A DNA stretch of 64,000 bases from contig NZ_VCRA01000023.1 of assembly GCF_005938385.1 (NCBI RefSeq), positions 46,420-110,419 of the forward strand, in the 5' to 3' direction. The translations under genes were made by a program, and so were the position numbers. The notes beneath the pieces were generated by a model. That model worked only from the letters and a program-made list of their open reading frames with translations, did not search any database and was not told where the DNA came from. The DNA comes from Paenibacillus mesophilus (lineage in GTDB: Bacteria; Bacillota; Bacilli; Paenibacillales; NBRC-103111). Shown here piece by piece: positions 7,227 to 15,771 of the stretch; the first letter of the stretch is position 1; every line of letters starts with the position of its first letter.

Positions 7227-8678
7227 ATGGATCATACTAAAGCAATGGTAATCGCTCAAGGCACGGACGCTTCGACCATGGACCCGTACGCCCATTCGGA
7301 AACGACAACCGCCAATATACTGCTGCAAGTATATGACGGACTCGTCCGCCGCAATCCTTCGATGGAAATCGAGCCTTGGCTGGCGGAAAGCTGGGAGGTC
7401 ATCACCGATACGGTGATCGAGTTTCGGTTGCGCAACGGCGTTACGTTTCACAATGGCGAGAAGATGAATGCGAGTACGGTGAAATTCTCGCTGGAACGCA
7501 TGGTCGATCCGCATCGCGAGCCCAAGTTTCCTCCGTACGGCCGGTTCAATTCGATCGACCATGTCGATATCGTCGACGACCTGACCGTTCGCGTCGTGAC
7601 GAACCGACCGGACCCGAACTTGCTAGCCCAGCTTACCGGACTGATGATTATTCCGCCGCAATATATCGCCGAGCACGGGGAACAACATTTCAGCCGCGTA
7701 CCGAACGGAACCGGCCCGTTCAAGTTCGTCGGCTGGGACAAGCCGAACGGGGTTGTGGAACTGACGGCCAACAACGACTACTGGCACGGCAGTCCGTCCG
7801 TGCAGAAGCTGACCTTTCGGGCCGTTCCCGAAGGAAGCGATCGCGTGCAAGGGCTGCATGACGGCACGATTCATTTGGCCGCGAACTTCCCGCCACTTGC
7901 GCGCGAAGAAGTGGAAGCGAACCCGGAGCTGTCGGTTGTCGGCACTCCGAGCGTCGGCGTCATTTATATGGGCATCAACACCCATCACCCGATTCTAAAA
8001 AATAAAAAGCTGAGGCAGGCGATGGCTCACGCCATCAACGTCCGCGAGATCATTCAGGATGAGCTGAGCGGCTGCGGCTCGCCTCTGGCCGGTCCCGTTT
8101 ATCCGCAAGCTTTCGGCGTCGACCCTACGCTTCCGCCCATCGCTTACGATTTGGAGCGGGCGAAGCAACTGATGGCGGAAGCGGGCTACCCGGACGGAGT
8201 GGACGTGAAGCTGGAAGTGCCGGACGGCCGTTTCACGCAAGACAAGGAGATTGGATTGCGGATCGGGCGTCAGCTCGCGAAGATCGGCGTTCGCCTGCAT
8301 GTGGATATTCAGCCGTGGCCGCAATTCATAAGCCGGTTCCGTCATCATGAATACGATCAAATGTACTATGTAGGTTGGGGCAATTCGACGTTCGATCCGG
8401 ATGAAGTATATCGCAACGCATATATAGCGCCGAATCCGTGGAATCCGACAGATTTCCATAATGACGATATGGCCGACATGGTTATGGAAGCGAGCAATAT
8501 TCTCGATTCGGAGCGCCGGAACGAGCTGTACCGGATGGCTTGCCTCATATTCCGCGACGAGCTGCCGTGGATTCCATTGTTCCAGCAGTTCGACTTGTAC
8601 GGCTTAAGTAATAAATGGAATTGGCAGCCTCGCATGGACGAATACATTTACGTCTGCGACGTTACGGCGGCGGAGTAA
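7227..8678 (+). CDS. Family 5 solute-binding domain protein (OppA/DppA type) lacking a signal peptide
   Basis: A 483-residue protein with the family 5 extracellular binding fold: early motif DASTMDPYAH, then EIEPWLAESWE, RLRNGVTFHNGEKM, GTGPFKFVGW and IAYDLERAKQLMAEAGYPDG. Such proteins normally bind peptides, nickel or glycosides outside the cell and start with a signal peptide or lipobox. Here the binding domain begins directly after the start, with AGGAGG 8 bases upstream and no hydrophobic segment, so as written it would remain in the cytoplasm. A start further upstream is not available because the hairpin repeat and leader fill that space. No family 5 permeases are nearby. It may be a cytoplasmic ligand sensor, or a gene that lost its export signal. 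Confidence 0.8.
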   Translation: MDHTKAMVIAQGTDASTMDPYAHSETTTANILLQVYDGLVRRNPSMEIEPWLAESWEVITDTVIEFRLRNGVTFHNGEKMNASTVKFSLERMVDPHREPKFPPYGRFNSIDHVDIVDDLTVRVVTNRPDPNLLAQLTGLMIIPPQYIAEHGEQHFSRVPNGTGPFKFVGWDKPNGVVELTANNDYWHGSPSVQKLTFRAVPEGSDRVQGLHDGTIHLAANFPPLAREEVEANPELSVVGTPSVGVIYMGINTHHPILKNKKLRQAMAHAINVREIIQDELSGCGSPLAGPVYPQAFGVDPTLPPIAYDLERAKQLMAEAGYPDGVDVKLEVPDGRFTQDKEIGLRIGRQLAKIGVRLHVDIQPWPQFISRFRHHEYDQMYYVGWGNSTFDPDEVYRNAYIAPNPWNPTDFHNDDMADMVMEASNILDSERRNELYRMACLIFRDELPWIPLFQQFDLYGLSNKWNWQPRMDEYIYVCDVTAAE

Positions 8679-8717
8679 TCCGCCCATCACTTCACGGGTT
8701 TATTGGAGGGGAATATC

Positions 8718-10214
8718 ATGGCGGAAGCGATGCAAGGCATCGGCAAAATGTACATCGGCGGCGAATGGGTGGAAGCCGCATCGGGGAAAACGCGCGACAT
8801 TACGAACCCGGCTACGGGCGGACGCATCGCCGTCGTGACGGAAGGAGGTCTCGAGGACGTACAGCGCGCCATTCAAGTAGCCCGTCATACGTTCGATGAG
8901 ACGAATTGGAGAGATACTTCGTCTAGGGAACGAGCCAGACTGCTGTTCGCCTTGGCCGATCAAATCGAAGCGCATACGGACGAGCTTGCCCGCTTGGAGA
9001 CGCTTAACAACGGGAAGCCGCTCGGCGAAGCGGAATCCGACGTATCGAGCGCGGTCAGCTGCTTCCGCTACTATGCCGGACTTATTACGAAGCCTCACGG
9101 ACAGACGTACGAGGTGCCTTACCCGATCCAAGCTATGGTCGTCAGAGAGCCGGTCGGGGTGTGCGGCCAAATCGTGCCGTGGAACTTCCCGCTCATGATG
9201 GCGGCATGGAAATTGGCTCCCTGCCTCGGTGCCGGGAACGTGACGGTATTCAAGCCGTCGGAAATTACGCCGCTGACCGCCATCCGATTGTTCGAGCTGA
9301 TCGAGAAAGTCGGCTTTCCGAAAGGAGTCGCCAATCTCGTGCTTGGCGAAGGGAAAACGGTCGGCGCGGAGCTGGCCGCAAGCCACATGGTGGACAAGGT
9401 CGCCTTTACAGGCGGTACGGAAACCGGGCGTAGCGTCATGCGGGCCGCGGCGGGCAACATCAAGAAAGTGTCGCTCGAGCTAGGCGGTAAATCGCCGAAT
9501 ATCGTGTTCGCCGATGCTGACCCATCCGTAGTCGCCGAATACGTCATGTACGGCATCTACATCGGTTCCGGTCAAGTTTGTTCGTCGGGCTCGCGCCTGC
9601 TGATCCAAGACGAAATCTACGATGCTTTTATGAAAGAGCTAGTGGAAAGAACGAGCCTGATCCGCGTAGGCAACGGAATGGACGGCGGGACCGAGATGGG
9701 ACCTCTCGTATCGCAGGCTCATATGGAGAAAGTGCTGTCGTACATCGAAATCGGCCGTCAAGAAGGCGCGACTGTCGCAGCAGGAGGCAGCCGGATAACC
9801 GACGGCGAATACGCCAAAGGAAATTTCGTGGAGCCGACGATCCTTACCGATACAACGCCCGACATGCGCGTCGTGCAAGAAGAAATATTCGGACCGGTGC
9901 TCGTCGTCCAGCGGTTCAAGGACGAGGAAGAAGCGATCCGTCTCGCGAACGGTACGGTGTACGGGCTAGCGGGGGCCGTATTTACGAACGACGCGAGCCG
10001 CTCGATGCGTGTTGCGCGGAAGGTACGCTCGGGCATTATGTGGGTAAATACGTATCATCCGACCTATAACGAAGCGCCGTGGGGAGGATTTAAGCAGAGC
10101 GGGCTCGGCCGGGAATTGGGCACATTCGGCTTGGACGAATATACGGAAGTGAAGCAAATCAACGTCAATATGGAGCTTAAACCTTTGGGATTTTACAAAG
10201 GCAAAGGGGAATGA
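8718..10214 (+). CDS. NAD(P)-dependent aldehyde dehydrogenase (PuuC/BetB type)
   Basis: A 498-residue aldehyde dehydrogenase with the general base Glu254 in LELGGKSP and the nucleophile Cys288 in GSGQVCSSGSR. The coenzyme region GQIVPWNFPLMM and the end motif PWGGFKQSGLGRELG are those of the betaine-aldehyde/gamma-aminobutyraldehyde group. In this operon it probably oxidises an aminoaldehyde formed from the imported amine. ATG 8718 is used because GGAGGG is 7 bases upstream; a TTG at 8703 lies before this site. It overlaps the next gene region by an ATGA junction. The exact substrate is not shown by the sequence. Confidence 0.9.
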   Translation: MAEAMQGIGKMYIGGEWVEAASGKTRDITNPATGGRIAVVTEGGLEDVQRAIQVARHTFDETNWRDTSSRERARLLFALADQIEAHTDELARLETLNNGKPLGEAESDVSSAVSCFRYYAGLITKPHGQTYEVPYPIQAMVVREPVGVCGQIVPWNFPLMMAAWKLAPCLGAGNVTVFKPSEITPLTAIRLFELIEKVGFPKGVANLVLGEGKTVGAELAASHMVDKVAFTGGTETGRSVMRAAAGNIKKVSLELGGKSPNIVFADADPSVVAEYVMYGIYIGSGQVCSSGSRLLIQDEIYDAFMKELVERTSLIRVGNGMDGGTEMGPLVSQAHMEKVLSYIEIGRQEGATVAAGGSRITDGEYAKGNFVEPTILTDTTPDMRVVQEEIFGPVLVVQRFKDEEEAIRLANGTVYGLAGAVFTNDASRSMRVARKVRSGIMWVNTYHPTYNEAPWGGFKQSGLGRELGTFGLDEYTEVKQINVNMELKPLGFYKGKGE

Positions 10215-10219
10215 CGGAA

Positions 10220-11605
10220 ATGGACAATAACAGACGATCCGTATCGATTCAAACTGCGGTCCCTGGAACGAAGTTCGTATCGCTTCAAACTTCGGTCCCC
10301 GGACCGAAGGCCGAAGCGATGCTGGAAAGAAGAAAGCAAGCCGTGCCGAAAGGAGTAGGCAACAATACTCCGATTTTCGTCGAGAAAGCGGAAGGCGCTT
10401 TGCTGTACGATGTCGACGGCAATGTATTCCTCGATTTCGCCGGGGCAATCGGTACGATCAATGCCGGTCATTGCCCTCCCGAAGTGGTGCAAGCGATCCA
10501 AAAGCAAGCCGAGCAATATATTCATACGTGCTTTCATGTAGCCATGTACGAGCCGTACGTGGAGTTGGCGGAGAAACTGGCGCAGCTGACGCCGGGGCAG
10601 TTCCCGAAAAAAGCGATGTTCCTGAACAGCGGCGCGGAAGCGGTGGAAAATGCGGTCAAAATCGCCCGCAAATTTACGGGCCGTTCCGGAATCGTTTCGT
10701 TTACCCGCGGGTTTCACGGTCGTACGCTGCTCGGCATGTCCTTGACGAGCAAAGTGAAGCCGTATAAATTCGAAATGGGTCCTTTTGCGCCCGCCACCTA
10801 CAAAGCGCAGTACCCTTATCCGCTGCATCGTCCGGAAGGGATGTCGGAAACCGACTATGCGTTGTTCTGCGTGCGCCAATTCGAGGAGTTCCTGTATACC
10901 GAAGCGGCGCCGGAAGAAATCGCCGCGGTGATCATGGAACCGGTGCAGGGCGAAGGCGGATTTATCGTACCGCCCGTACCGTTTGTGGAAGGCATTTTCA
11001 ACATTTGCAAAAAGCACGGCATTCTGTTTATCGCCGATGAAATTCAGACCGGCTTCGGCCGTACGGGCGAAATGTTCGCTTCCGCCCATTTCGGGATCGA
11101 GCCGGATCTGATCACGATGTCCAAATCGATCGCGGCCGGATTGCCGATCAGCGCGGTCGTCGGAAGAGCGGACGTCATGGACGCTCCGAATCCGGGTGAA
11201 ATCGGCGGAACGTACGGCGGCAGCCCGCTCGGCTGCGTCGCGGCGCTCGCGGTTATCGAGCTGATGGAACGCGACGGTCTCGTACAGCGCTCCAGAGTGA
11301 TCGGGGAAACGATCCGGACATTTTTCGAGTCGCTGCGGGAGGAAATTCCGCTGATCGCCGACGTCCGCGGACTCGGGGCGATGTGCGCGGTAGAGTTTAT
11401 TCATCCGGACACGAAGCTACCTGCGAAAACGTTCGTTGCCGGGTTAACGAAAGCTTGTTATGAATCCGGTGTCGTTTTGTTGTCCGCCGGCGTTCACGGC
11501 AACGTGCTTCGTTTCCTGACTCCGCTCGTCATTACGGACGATCAACTGCGGGAAGGGTTGGACATAATCGGCGATGCCGTCAGATCGATGGTTTCGGCCG
11601 GTTAA
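10220..11605 (+). CDS. gabT: Class III aminotransferase, 4-aminobutyrate type
   Basis: A 461-residue PLP-dependent aminotransferase. Lys302, in TMSKSIAAGLP, is the expected Schiff-base lysine; FLNSGAEAVENAVKIAR and DEIQTGFGRTG are typical of GABA and putrescine aminotransferases. It should move the amino group of GABA (or a diamine) to 2-oxoglutarate, giving a semialdehyde for the dehydrogenase that follows. An ATG at 10211 overlaps the upstream stop codon, but the AAGGGGA site at 10204-10210 is 9 bases before ATG 10220, which is preferred. Oddly, the N-terminal 12-residue motif QT-x-VPG-x-K is duplicated in tandem (residues 7-18 and 19-30). Confidence 0.9.
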   Translation: MDNNRRSVSIQTAVPGTKFVSLQTSVPGPKAEAMLERRKQAVPKGVGNNTPIFVEKAEGALLYDVDGNVFLDFAGAIGTINAGHCPPEVVQAIQKQAEQYIHTCFHVAMYEPYVELAEKLAQLTPGQFPKKAMFLNSGAEAVENAVKIARKFTGRSGIVSFTRGFHGRTLLGMSLTSKVKPYKFEMGPFAPATYKAQYPYPLHRPEGMSETDYALFCVRQFEEFLYTEAAPEEIAAVIMEPVQGEGGFIVPPVPFVEGIFNICKKHGILFIADEIQTGFGRTGEMFASAHFGIEPDLITMSKSIAAGLPISAVVGRADVMDAPNPGEIGGTYGGSPLGCVAALAVIELMERDGLVQRSRVIGETIRTFFESLREEIPLIADVRGLGAMCAVEFIHPDTKLPAKTFVAGLTKACYESGVVLLSAGVHGNVLRFLTPLVITDDQLREGLDIIGDAVRSMVSAG

Positions 11606-11623
11606 GGAACGGGGGGAGAGCTT

Positions 11624-13048
11624 GTGAAGAAACATTTGTATATCAACGGTCGATGGAAAGAGGCGGCTTCTTATACGGAGCTCGCCTCTCCGTTTACGGG
11701 CGAAGTAATCGCTCATGTCGCGCAAGCGGATGAAGCGGATACCGATGAAGCGATTCGGGCGGCCAAGGCCGCTTCGGTCGTCATGGCCTCGATGCCGGCG
11801 CATCGGCGTTCCGCCATCCTGGAGAAAGCGGCCTCTTTGCTTGCGGACCGCAAAGAAGAGATGGCGCGCATTCTCGCGCTCGAAGCGGCCAAGCCGATCA
11901 AAACCGCGCGGGGCGAAATCGCCCGGACGATCCAAACGTATAAATTCGCCGCCATGGAAGCTAGCCGTATCCACGGCGAAACGGTTCCTTTGGACGCGGC
12001 GCCCGGCGGGGAAGGTCGAATTGCGTTTACGATGCGCAAGCCGATCGGCGTGGTCGGTGCGATTACACCGTTCAACTTTCCTTTTAACTTGGTCGCTCAC
12101 AAAGTCGGTCCGGCGATTGCAGCCGGGAATACGGTCGTGCTGAAGCCCGCCAGCCAAACGCCGCTGTCCGCGCTGGCACTCGCCGATCTATTCGCCGAAG
12201 CCGGGCTTCCCGCGGGGGCGCTCAATATTATTCCCGGCAAAGGCTCCGTCGTAGGCGAGAAGCTCGTCAAAGATCCGCGCATCGCCGCAATTACGTTCAC
12301 GGGCAGCCCGGAGGTCGGCATCGCGATGAAAAACAAAGCCGGCTTAAAGCGCGTTACGCTCGAGCTTGGCTCCAACTCCGGCTTGATTATCGACGAAACG
12401 GCGGACATTACGCAGGAACTGATCGACCGCTGCGTGCTGGGTGCGTTCTCATTCAGCGGCCAAGTATGCATTTCGATCCAGCGCATTTTCGTTCATGCGG
12501 CCAAATTTGACGAGTTTGCCGTCCGGTTCAAGGAAGCGACGGAGAAGCTTGTCGTCGGCGATCCTTTCGACGAACAGACCGACCTGTCCGCGATGATCTC
12601 GAACAAGGAAGCGGCGCGCATGCAGGAATGGGTGGATAGCGCCGTTGCCCAGGGCGCGGTTGTACGGACGGGGGGAAAGGCGGTTTCGTCCGGCGTTTTC
12701 CCGCCGACGATTTTGACGAATGTGCCGTCTCAAGAACCGGTTTCATGTCAGGAAGTGTTCGGTCCGCTTGTTGCGTTGTCTTCATTCGATCATTTGGATG
12801 AAGCGATTGATGCCGTCAACGATTCCCGCTACGGCTTGCAGGCCGGTATTTACACCCGCGACATCCAAGCAGCGATGCGCGCTGCCGAGCGTCTTGAAGT
12901 CGGTGGAGTGATGATCAACGATTTTCCGACGTTCCGGGTAGACAACATGCCGTACGGGGGCGTCAAGGAGAGCGGCTTCGGCCGCGAAGGGATCCGATAT
13001 GCAGTCGAGGAAATGACGGAGCTGAAGCTGATCAGCATCAAATTATAG
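11624..13048 (+). CDS. Aldehyde dehydrogenase, succinate-semialdehyde type
   Basis: A 474-residue aldehyde dehydrogenase starting at GTG behind GGGGGGAGAG. General base Glu247 (LELGSNSG) and nucleophile Cys282 (FSGQVCISIQR) are present. The sequence GAITPFNFPFNLVAHKVGPA and the motif MPYGGVKESGFGREG place it with the lactaldehyde/succinate-semialdehyde/GapN-like branch, different from the first dehydrogenase in the operon. Directly after the aminotransferase, it is the logical enzyme to oxidise the semialdehyde product to a dicarboxylic acid. The stop codon is 34 bases before the malic enzyme start. Substrate assignment is by context. Confidence 0.88.
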   Translation: MKKHLYINGRWKEAASYTELASPFTGEVIAHVAQADEADTDEAIRAAKAASVVMASMPAHRRSAILEKAASLLADRKEEMARILALEAAKPIKTARGEIARTIQTYKFAAMEASRIHGETVPLDAAPGGEGRIAFTMRKPIGVVGAITPFNFPFNLVAHKVGPAIAAGNTVVLKPASQTPLSALALADLFAEAGLPAGALNIIPGKGSVVGEKLVKDPRIAAITFTGSPEVGIAMKNKAGLKRVTLELGSNSGLIIDETADITQELIDRCVLGAFSFSGQVCISIQRIFVHAAKFDEFAVRFKEATEKLVVGDPFDEQTDLSAMISNKEAARMQEWVDSAVAQGAVVRTGGKAVSSGVFPPTILTNVPSQEPVSCQEVFGPLVALSSFDHLDEAIDAVNDSRYGLQAGIYTRDIQAAMRAAERLEVGGVMINDFPTFRVDNMPYGGVKESGFGREGIRYAVEEMTELKLISIKL

Positions 13049-13082
13049 AAGCTATGCTGCGATCCATGGGAGGATGAGCGAT

Positions 13083-14498
13083 TTGGCCTCAAATACTAGC
13101 ATTATTATTCGGCTCGAGCTGGCGAAAACGCCCGGTTCCTTCGCGGAAATCGCCGGAGCGATCGGCGAGGCCGGCGGCGACATTATCGCCGTCGATATGA
13201 TTCACGCCGGGAAACAATCGACCACGAGGGATATAACGGTCAATCTGATGGGTGTTCCGGCCAATGAAATTACGGATGCGATTCGCCATATGCCGGGCGT
13301 TACGCTTGTCAACGTATCCGATCCTACATTCCTGGCTCACCTCGGCGGTAAAATCGAAACTCAGCCGAAAATGCCGATCAAAACGCGCGACGATTTGTCC
13401 AAAGTGTATACGCCGGGCGTGGCGAAAGTGTGCATGGCGATCCATGAAAACCCGGCAAGCGCATTCTCGCTGACGATCAAGCGGAATACGGTAGCGGTCG
13501 TCTCCGATGGAACTGCCGTATTGGGACTCGGAGATATCGGCCCCGAGGCGGCTATGCCGGTCATGGAAGGAAAGGCGATGCTGTTCAAGCAGCTGGCGGG
13601 CGTCGATGCATTCCCCTTATGTCTCGCCTCCAAGGACACGGAAGAAATTATCCGCACCGTCAAGCTGCTGTCTCCCGCATTCGGGGGCATCAATTTGGAA
13701 GACATTTCGTCCCCTCGCTGTTTCGAGATCGAGGAGCGTCTTAAGCAGGAGCTTAACATTCCCGTATTCCATGACGATCAGCACGGTACCGCCGTCGTCC
13801 TTCTTGCGGGACTTCTGAACGCTCTGAAGATCGTCGGCAAAACGACCTCCGACATACGAGTTGTCGTGACGGGGATCGGCGCCGCCGGCGTGTCCATCGT
13901 CAAAATGCTGCTTGCCGCAGGGGTTAAACATTTGATCGCGGTCGATCGCGAAGGCGCTCTATGCCGAACCCGGACATATTCGAATCCGATGTGGTCGTGG
14001 ATTGCGGAGCGAACGAACCAGGAGCTTAAAGAAGGGCTGCTGTCCGATGTCATTCCGGGTGCCGACGTGTTCATCGGCGTTTCCCGCAAAGGGGTGCTGA
14101 AGCTCGAAGATATTAGACGGATGGCGTCCGATCCGATCGTATTCGCGATGGCGAATCCGGAGCCGGAGATCGAACCGGAGCTGGCCGAGCCTCATGTGCG
14201 GGTTCTCGCCACCGGGCGAAGCGACTATCCGAACCAGATCAACAACGTGCTTTGCTTCCCGGGCATTTTTCGCGGGGCGCTGGATTGCAGAGCGACGACG
14301 ATCAATGAGGAAATGAAGCTGAAAGCGGCTTGGGCGATCGCCTCCGTAGTCAGCGACGATGAATTGACCGACCAGTACATCATCCCGAGCATATTCAACG
14401 ATAAAGTCGTTCCGGCCGTCCGCCACGCCGTCATTCAAGCGGCGATCGATACGAACGTGGCCCGGAGAATACCGCCGGAGTTTCGTCAGGTGAATTAA
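13083..14498 (+). CDS. NAD-dependent malic enzyme with N-terminal ACT domain
   Basis: About 471 residues. Residues 4-80 look like an ACT ligand-binding domain (IIIRLELAKTPGSFAEIAGAIGEAGGD split over beta-alpha-beta units). Then follows a malic enzyme: VYTPGVA, DGTAVLGLGDIGPEAAMPVMEGK, FHDDQHGTA and the nucleotide loop TGIGAAGVS. It should oxidise malate to pyruvate and CO2, draining the C4 acid made by the operon. ACT-bearing malic enzymes exist in Bacillus, and the domain suggests allosteric control by an amino acid. GGGAGG touches the ATG at 13074, so TTG 13083, 9 bases downstream of that site, is a better start; ATG 13074 would add three residues. Confidence 0.88.
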   Translation: MASNTSIIIRLELAKTPGSFAEIAGAIGEAGGDIIAVDMIHAGKQSTTRDITVNLMGVPANEITDAIRHMPGVTLVNVSDPTFLAHLGGKIETQPKMPIKTRDDLSKVYTPGVAKVCMAIHENPASAFSLTIKRNTVAVVSDGTAVLGLGDIGPEAAMPVMEGKAMLFKQLAGVDAFPLCLASKDTEEIIRTVKLLSPAFGGINLEDISSPRCFEIEERLKQELNIPVFHDDQHGTAVVLLAGLLNALKIVGKTTSDIRVVVTGIGAAGVSIVKMLLAAGVKHLIAVDREGALCRTRTYSNPMWSWIAERTNQELKEGLLSDVIPGADVFIGVSRKGVLKLEDIRRMASDPIVFAMANPEPEIEPELAEPHVRVLATGRSDYPNQINNVLCFPGIFRGALDCRATTINEEMKLKAAWAIASVVSDDELTDQYIIPSIFNDKVVPAVRHAVIQAAIDTNVARRIPPEFRQVN

Positions 14499-14580
14499 CG
14501 GAAACGACCCGGTAAATTTACAAGCCCCAGCACCCTAGAGAAATCAGAGGTCAAGTTCGGCATTAAGCGCAGCCGGAATG

Positions 14581-14635
14581 CAAAAAAAGGAAAAGCCCCA
14601 GGCCGTAATGCACGGTCAAGGGCTTTTTTCCTTTG
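14581..14635. terminator. Bidirectional terminator after the malic enzyme
   Basis: AAAGGAAAAGCCC pairs with GGGCTTTTTTCCTTT around a short loop. A-rich and T-rich flanks allow it to work from both strands, separating the + strand operon from the - strand small gene. Confidence 0.8.
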
Positions 14636-14647
14636 CGGTAACGCAGA

Positions 14648-14821
14648 TTACGCCTCGAATCCGTCTTCCGTCTCCGAATCTTGTTCCCGGCTCGCGGCGA
14701 TCACTTTCCGGTCCGCTTCGCTTCCGCCGATGATTTCTTCGGCCGCCTCGGTTTGCTGAGCGAGCTGCTCTTCGATTTGACCGATTCCGTGCGCTTCTTG
14801 CTGCTGTTTGTTTCTGGACAT
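14648..14821 (-). CDS. Small acidic hydrophilic protein of unknown function (57 aa)
   Basis: The reading frame starts MSRNKQQQEAHG and continues with a Glu/Gln/Ala-rich helix (IEEQLAQQTEAAEE) and an acidic tail. It has no membrane segment or signal peptide. A very strong AAGGAGG sits 8 bases before the ATG, which supports real expression; a longer upstream frame has no ribosome site. The composition is like that of small spore or stress proteins of Bacilli, but no family is recognised, so no function is given. It is convergent with the malic enzyme and divergent from the SRAP-like gene. Confidence 0.65.
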   Translation of the reverse strand: MSRNKQQQEAHGIGQIEEQLAQQTEAAEEIIGGSEADRKVIAASREQDSETEDGFEA

Positions 14822-14999
14822 GGACGTGGCCTCCTTGTTAGTCGAAATGAAAATTTGCCCTACATACGATGCGCAGAAACCGGCATAAGTATGCAACTCC
14901 TTTTACCCGCTACGGTCCGAAAATCATTTTCATTTCCGAGGTTAATAATGGCAGCCGTTGAGAATAGTAAAGGGAAAATCGATCGAAGGAGAGTCTCCA

Positions 15000-15644
15000 A
15001 TGAACTACCGATTTACGCTGCAAGCGGATGTCCGCCAACTGACCGGACGCTTTGGCGTCACGCAGGTGCTGGCTTATGATGCGAGAGAACGCGAGAAATG
15101 TCCGACCGATTACATCGCTTGCGTATATACACAAGGAAACGAACGGATACTGGACGAGTTCCGGTGGGGACTGCTGCCGTTCTGGGCCAAGAATAGCGTG
15201 CAGGCGGACGGACTGACGGTGCTCGAGAACAAATCGTTCGACTATGGATTGAAGCGGCAGCGCTGTATCATCCCTTGCAGCACCTACTTCAGATATATAC
15301 CGGAGCAGGGGAGACGGAAGGCGGAGCGGTTTATGTTTCATCAAGGGGAGATGCTCGCTATGGCGGGCGTTTATGACATTCGCTTGAGCCCGCAAGGCGA
15401 GGAGCTGCAAGCGTGCACGATTTTATCCGTCAGGAAGGCCGCTCCCGGACAGGACGAAGAGGTGCCGATCCTGCTAGGGGCGAAACAAATCGAAGCATGG
15501 CTTTCCCCGGACTTTATGGACAGACGCAGCGTGATCGATCTGGTCGAAGCGATTGCCGAATCGCAACCGAAATCGCTGCTGCCGCCGACCAGTGCGGCCG
15601 TAAAGAATGGGAGCGAGGGCGGGTTGGAGCCGTTTCCCGCTTAG
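15000..15644 (+). CDS. SRAP (YedK/HMCES)-family protein without the catalytic residues
   Basis: The 214-residue protein aligns by eye with SRAP proteins, which bind abasic sites in single-stranded DNA through Cys2. The framework is visible: RFTL at the start, RWGLLPFWAK, RCIIPCSTYFRYIP, MAGVYDIR, and CTILSVRKA. Family members start MCGRFTL; here residues 2 and 3 are Asn and Tyr, so the Cys2 nucleophile is absent. The usual NAR-x-E motif reads LENKSF, the Glu of the FYEW motif is replaced (YFRYIP), and the His of the HxRMP motif is missing (EEVPILL). All four active positions are thus gone while the fold is kept. AAGGAGAG 8 bases upstream fixes the start, so the missing Cys is not a mis-chosen start. 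Confidence 0.72.
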   Translation: MNYRFTLQADVRQLTGRFGVTQVLAYDAREREKCPTDYIACVYTQGNERILDEFRWGLLPFWAKNSVQADGLTVLENKSFDYGLKRQRCIIPCSTYFRYIPEQGRRKAERFMFHQGEMLAMAGVYDIRLSPQGEELQACTILSVRKAAPGQDEEVPILLGAKQIEAWLSPDFMDRRSVIDLVEAIAESQPKSLLPPTSAAVKNGSEGGLEPFPA

Positions 15645-15703
15645 TCCGACTGCTGCCAGGGCGCGGCATAGCCTCGCTTATCTGTTCTGTCGCCACGCTG
15701 CTG

Positions 15704-15712
15704 TGGTATAAT
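15704..15712 (+). promoter_or_regulatory. Candidate extended -10 promoter
   Basis: TGG followed by TATAAT (15707-15712) fits an extended -10 element (TGnTATAAT). No good -35 box is seen. It points into the stretch before tyrS and could drive the 37-residue frame at 15772. Confidence 0.4.
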
Positions 15713-15771
15713 GGAGTTACAACGATGCGCGCATACAGGATGACATTCTGAACGGAACGGATTGAAGCTGT

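Noticed and set aside
10193..11404. A 403-codon - strand frame opposite the aminotransferase gene
   Set aside because: The + strand frame has complete family motifs; the antisense text is Arg/His/Phe-rich shadow without any domain.
14958..14999. An upstream start that could restore a Cys near the N-terminus of the SRAP-like protein
   Set aside because: The extension contains no Cys and lacks a ribosome site; SRAP activity also needs Cys as residue 2.
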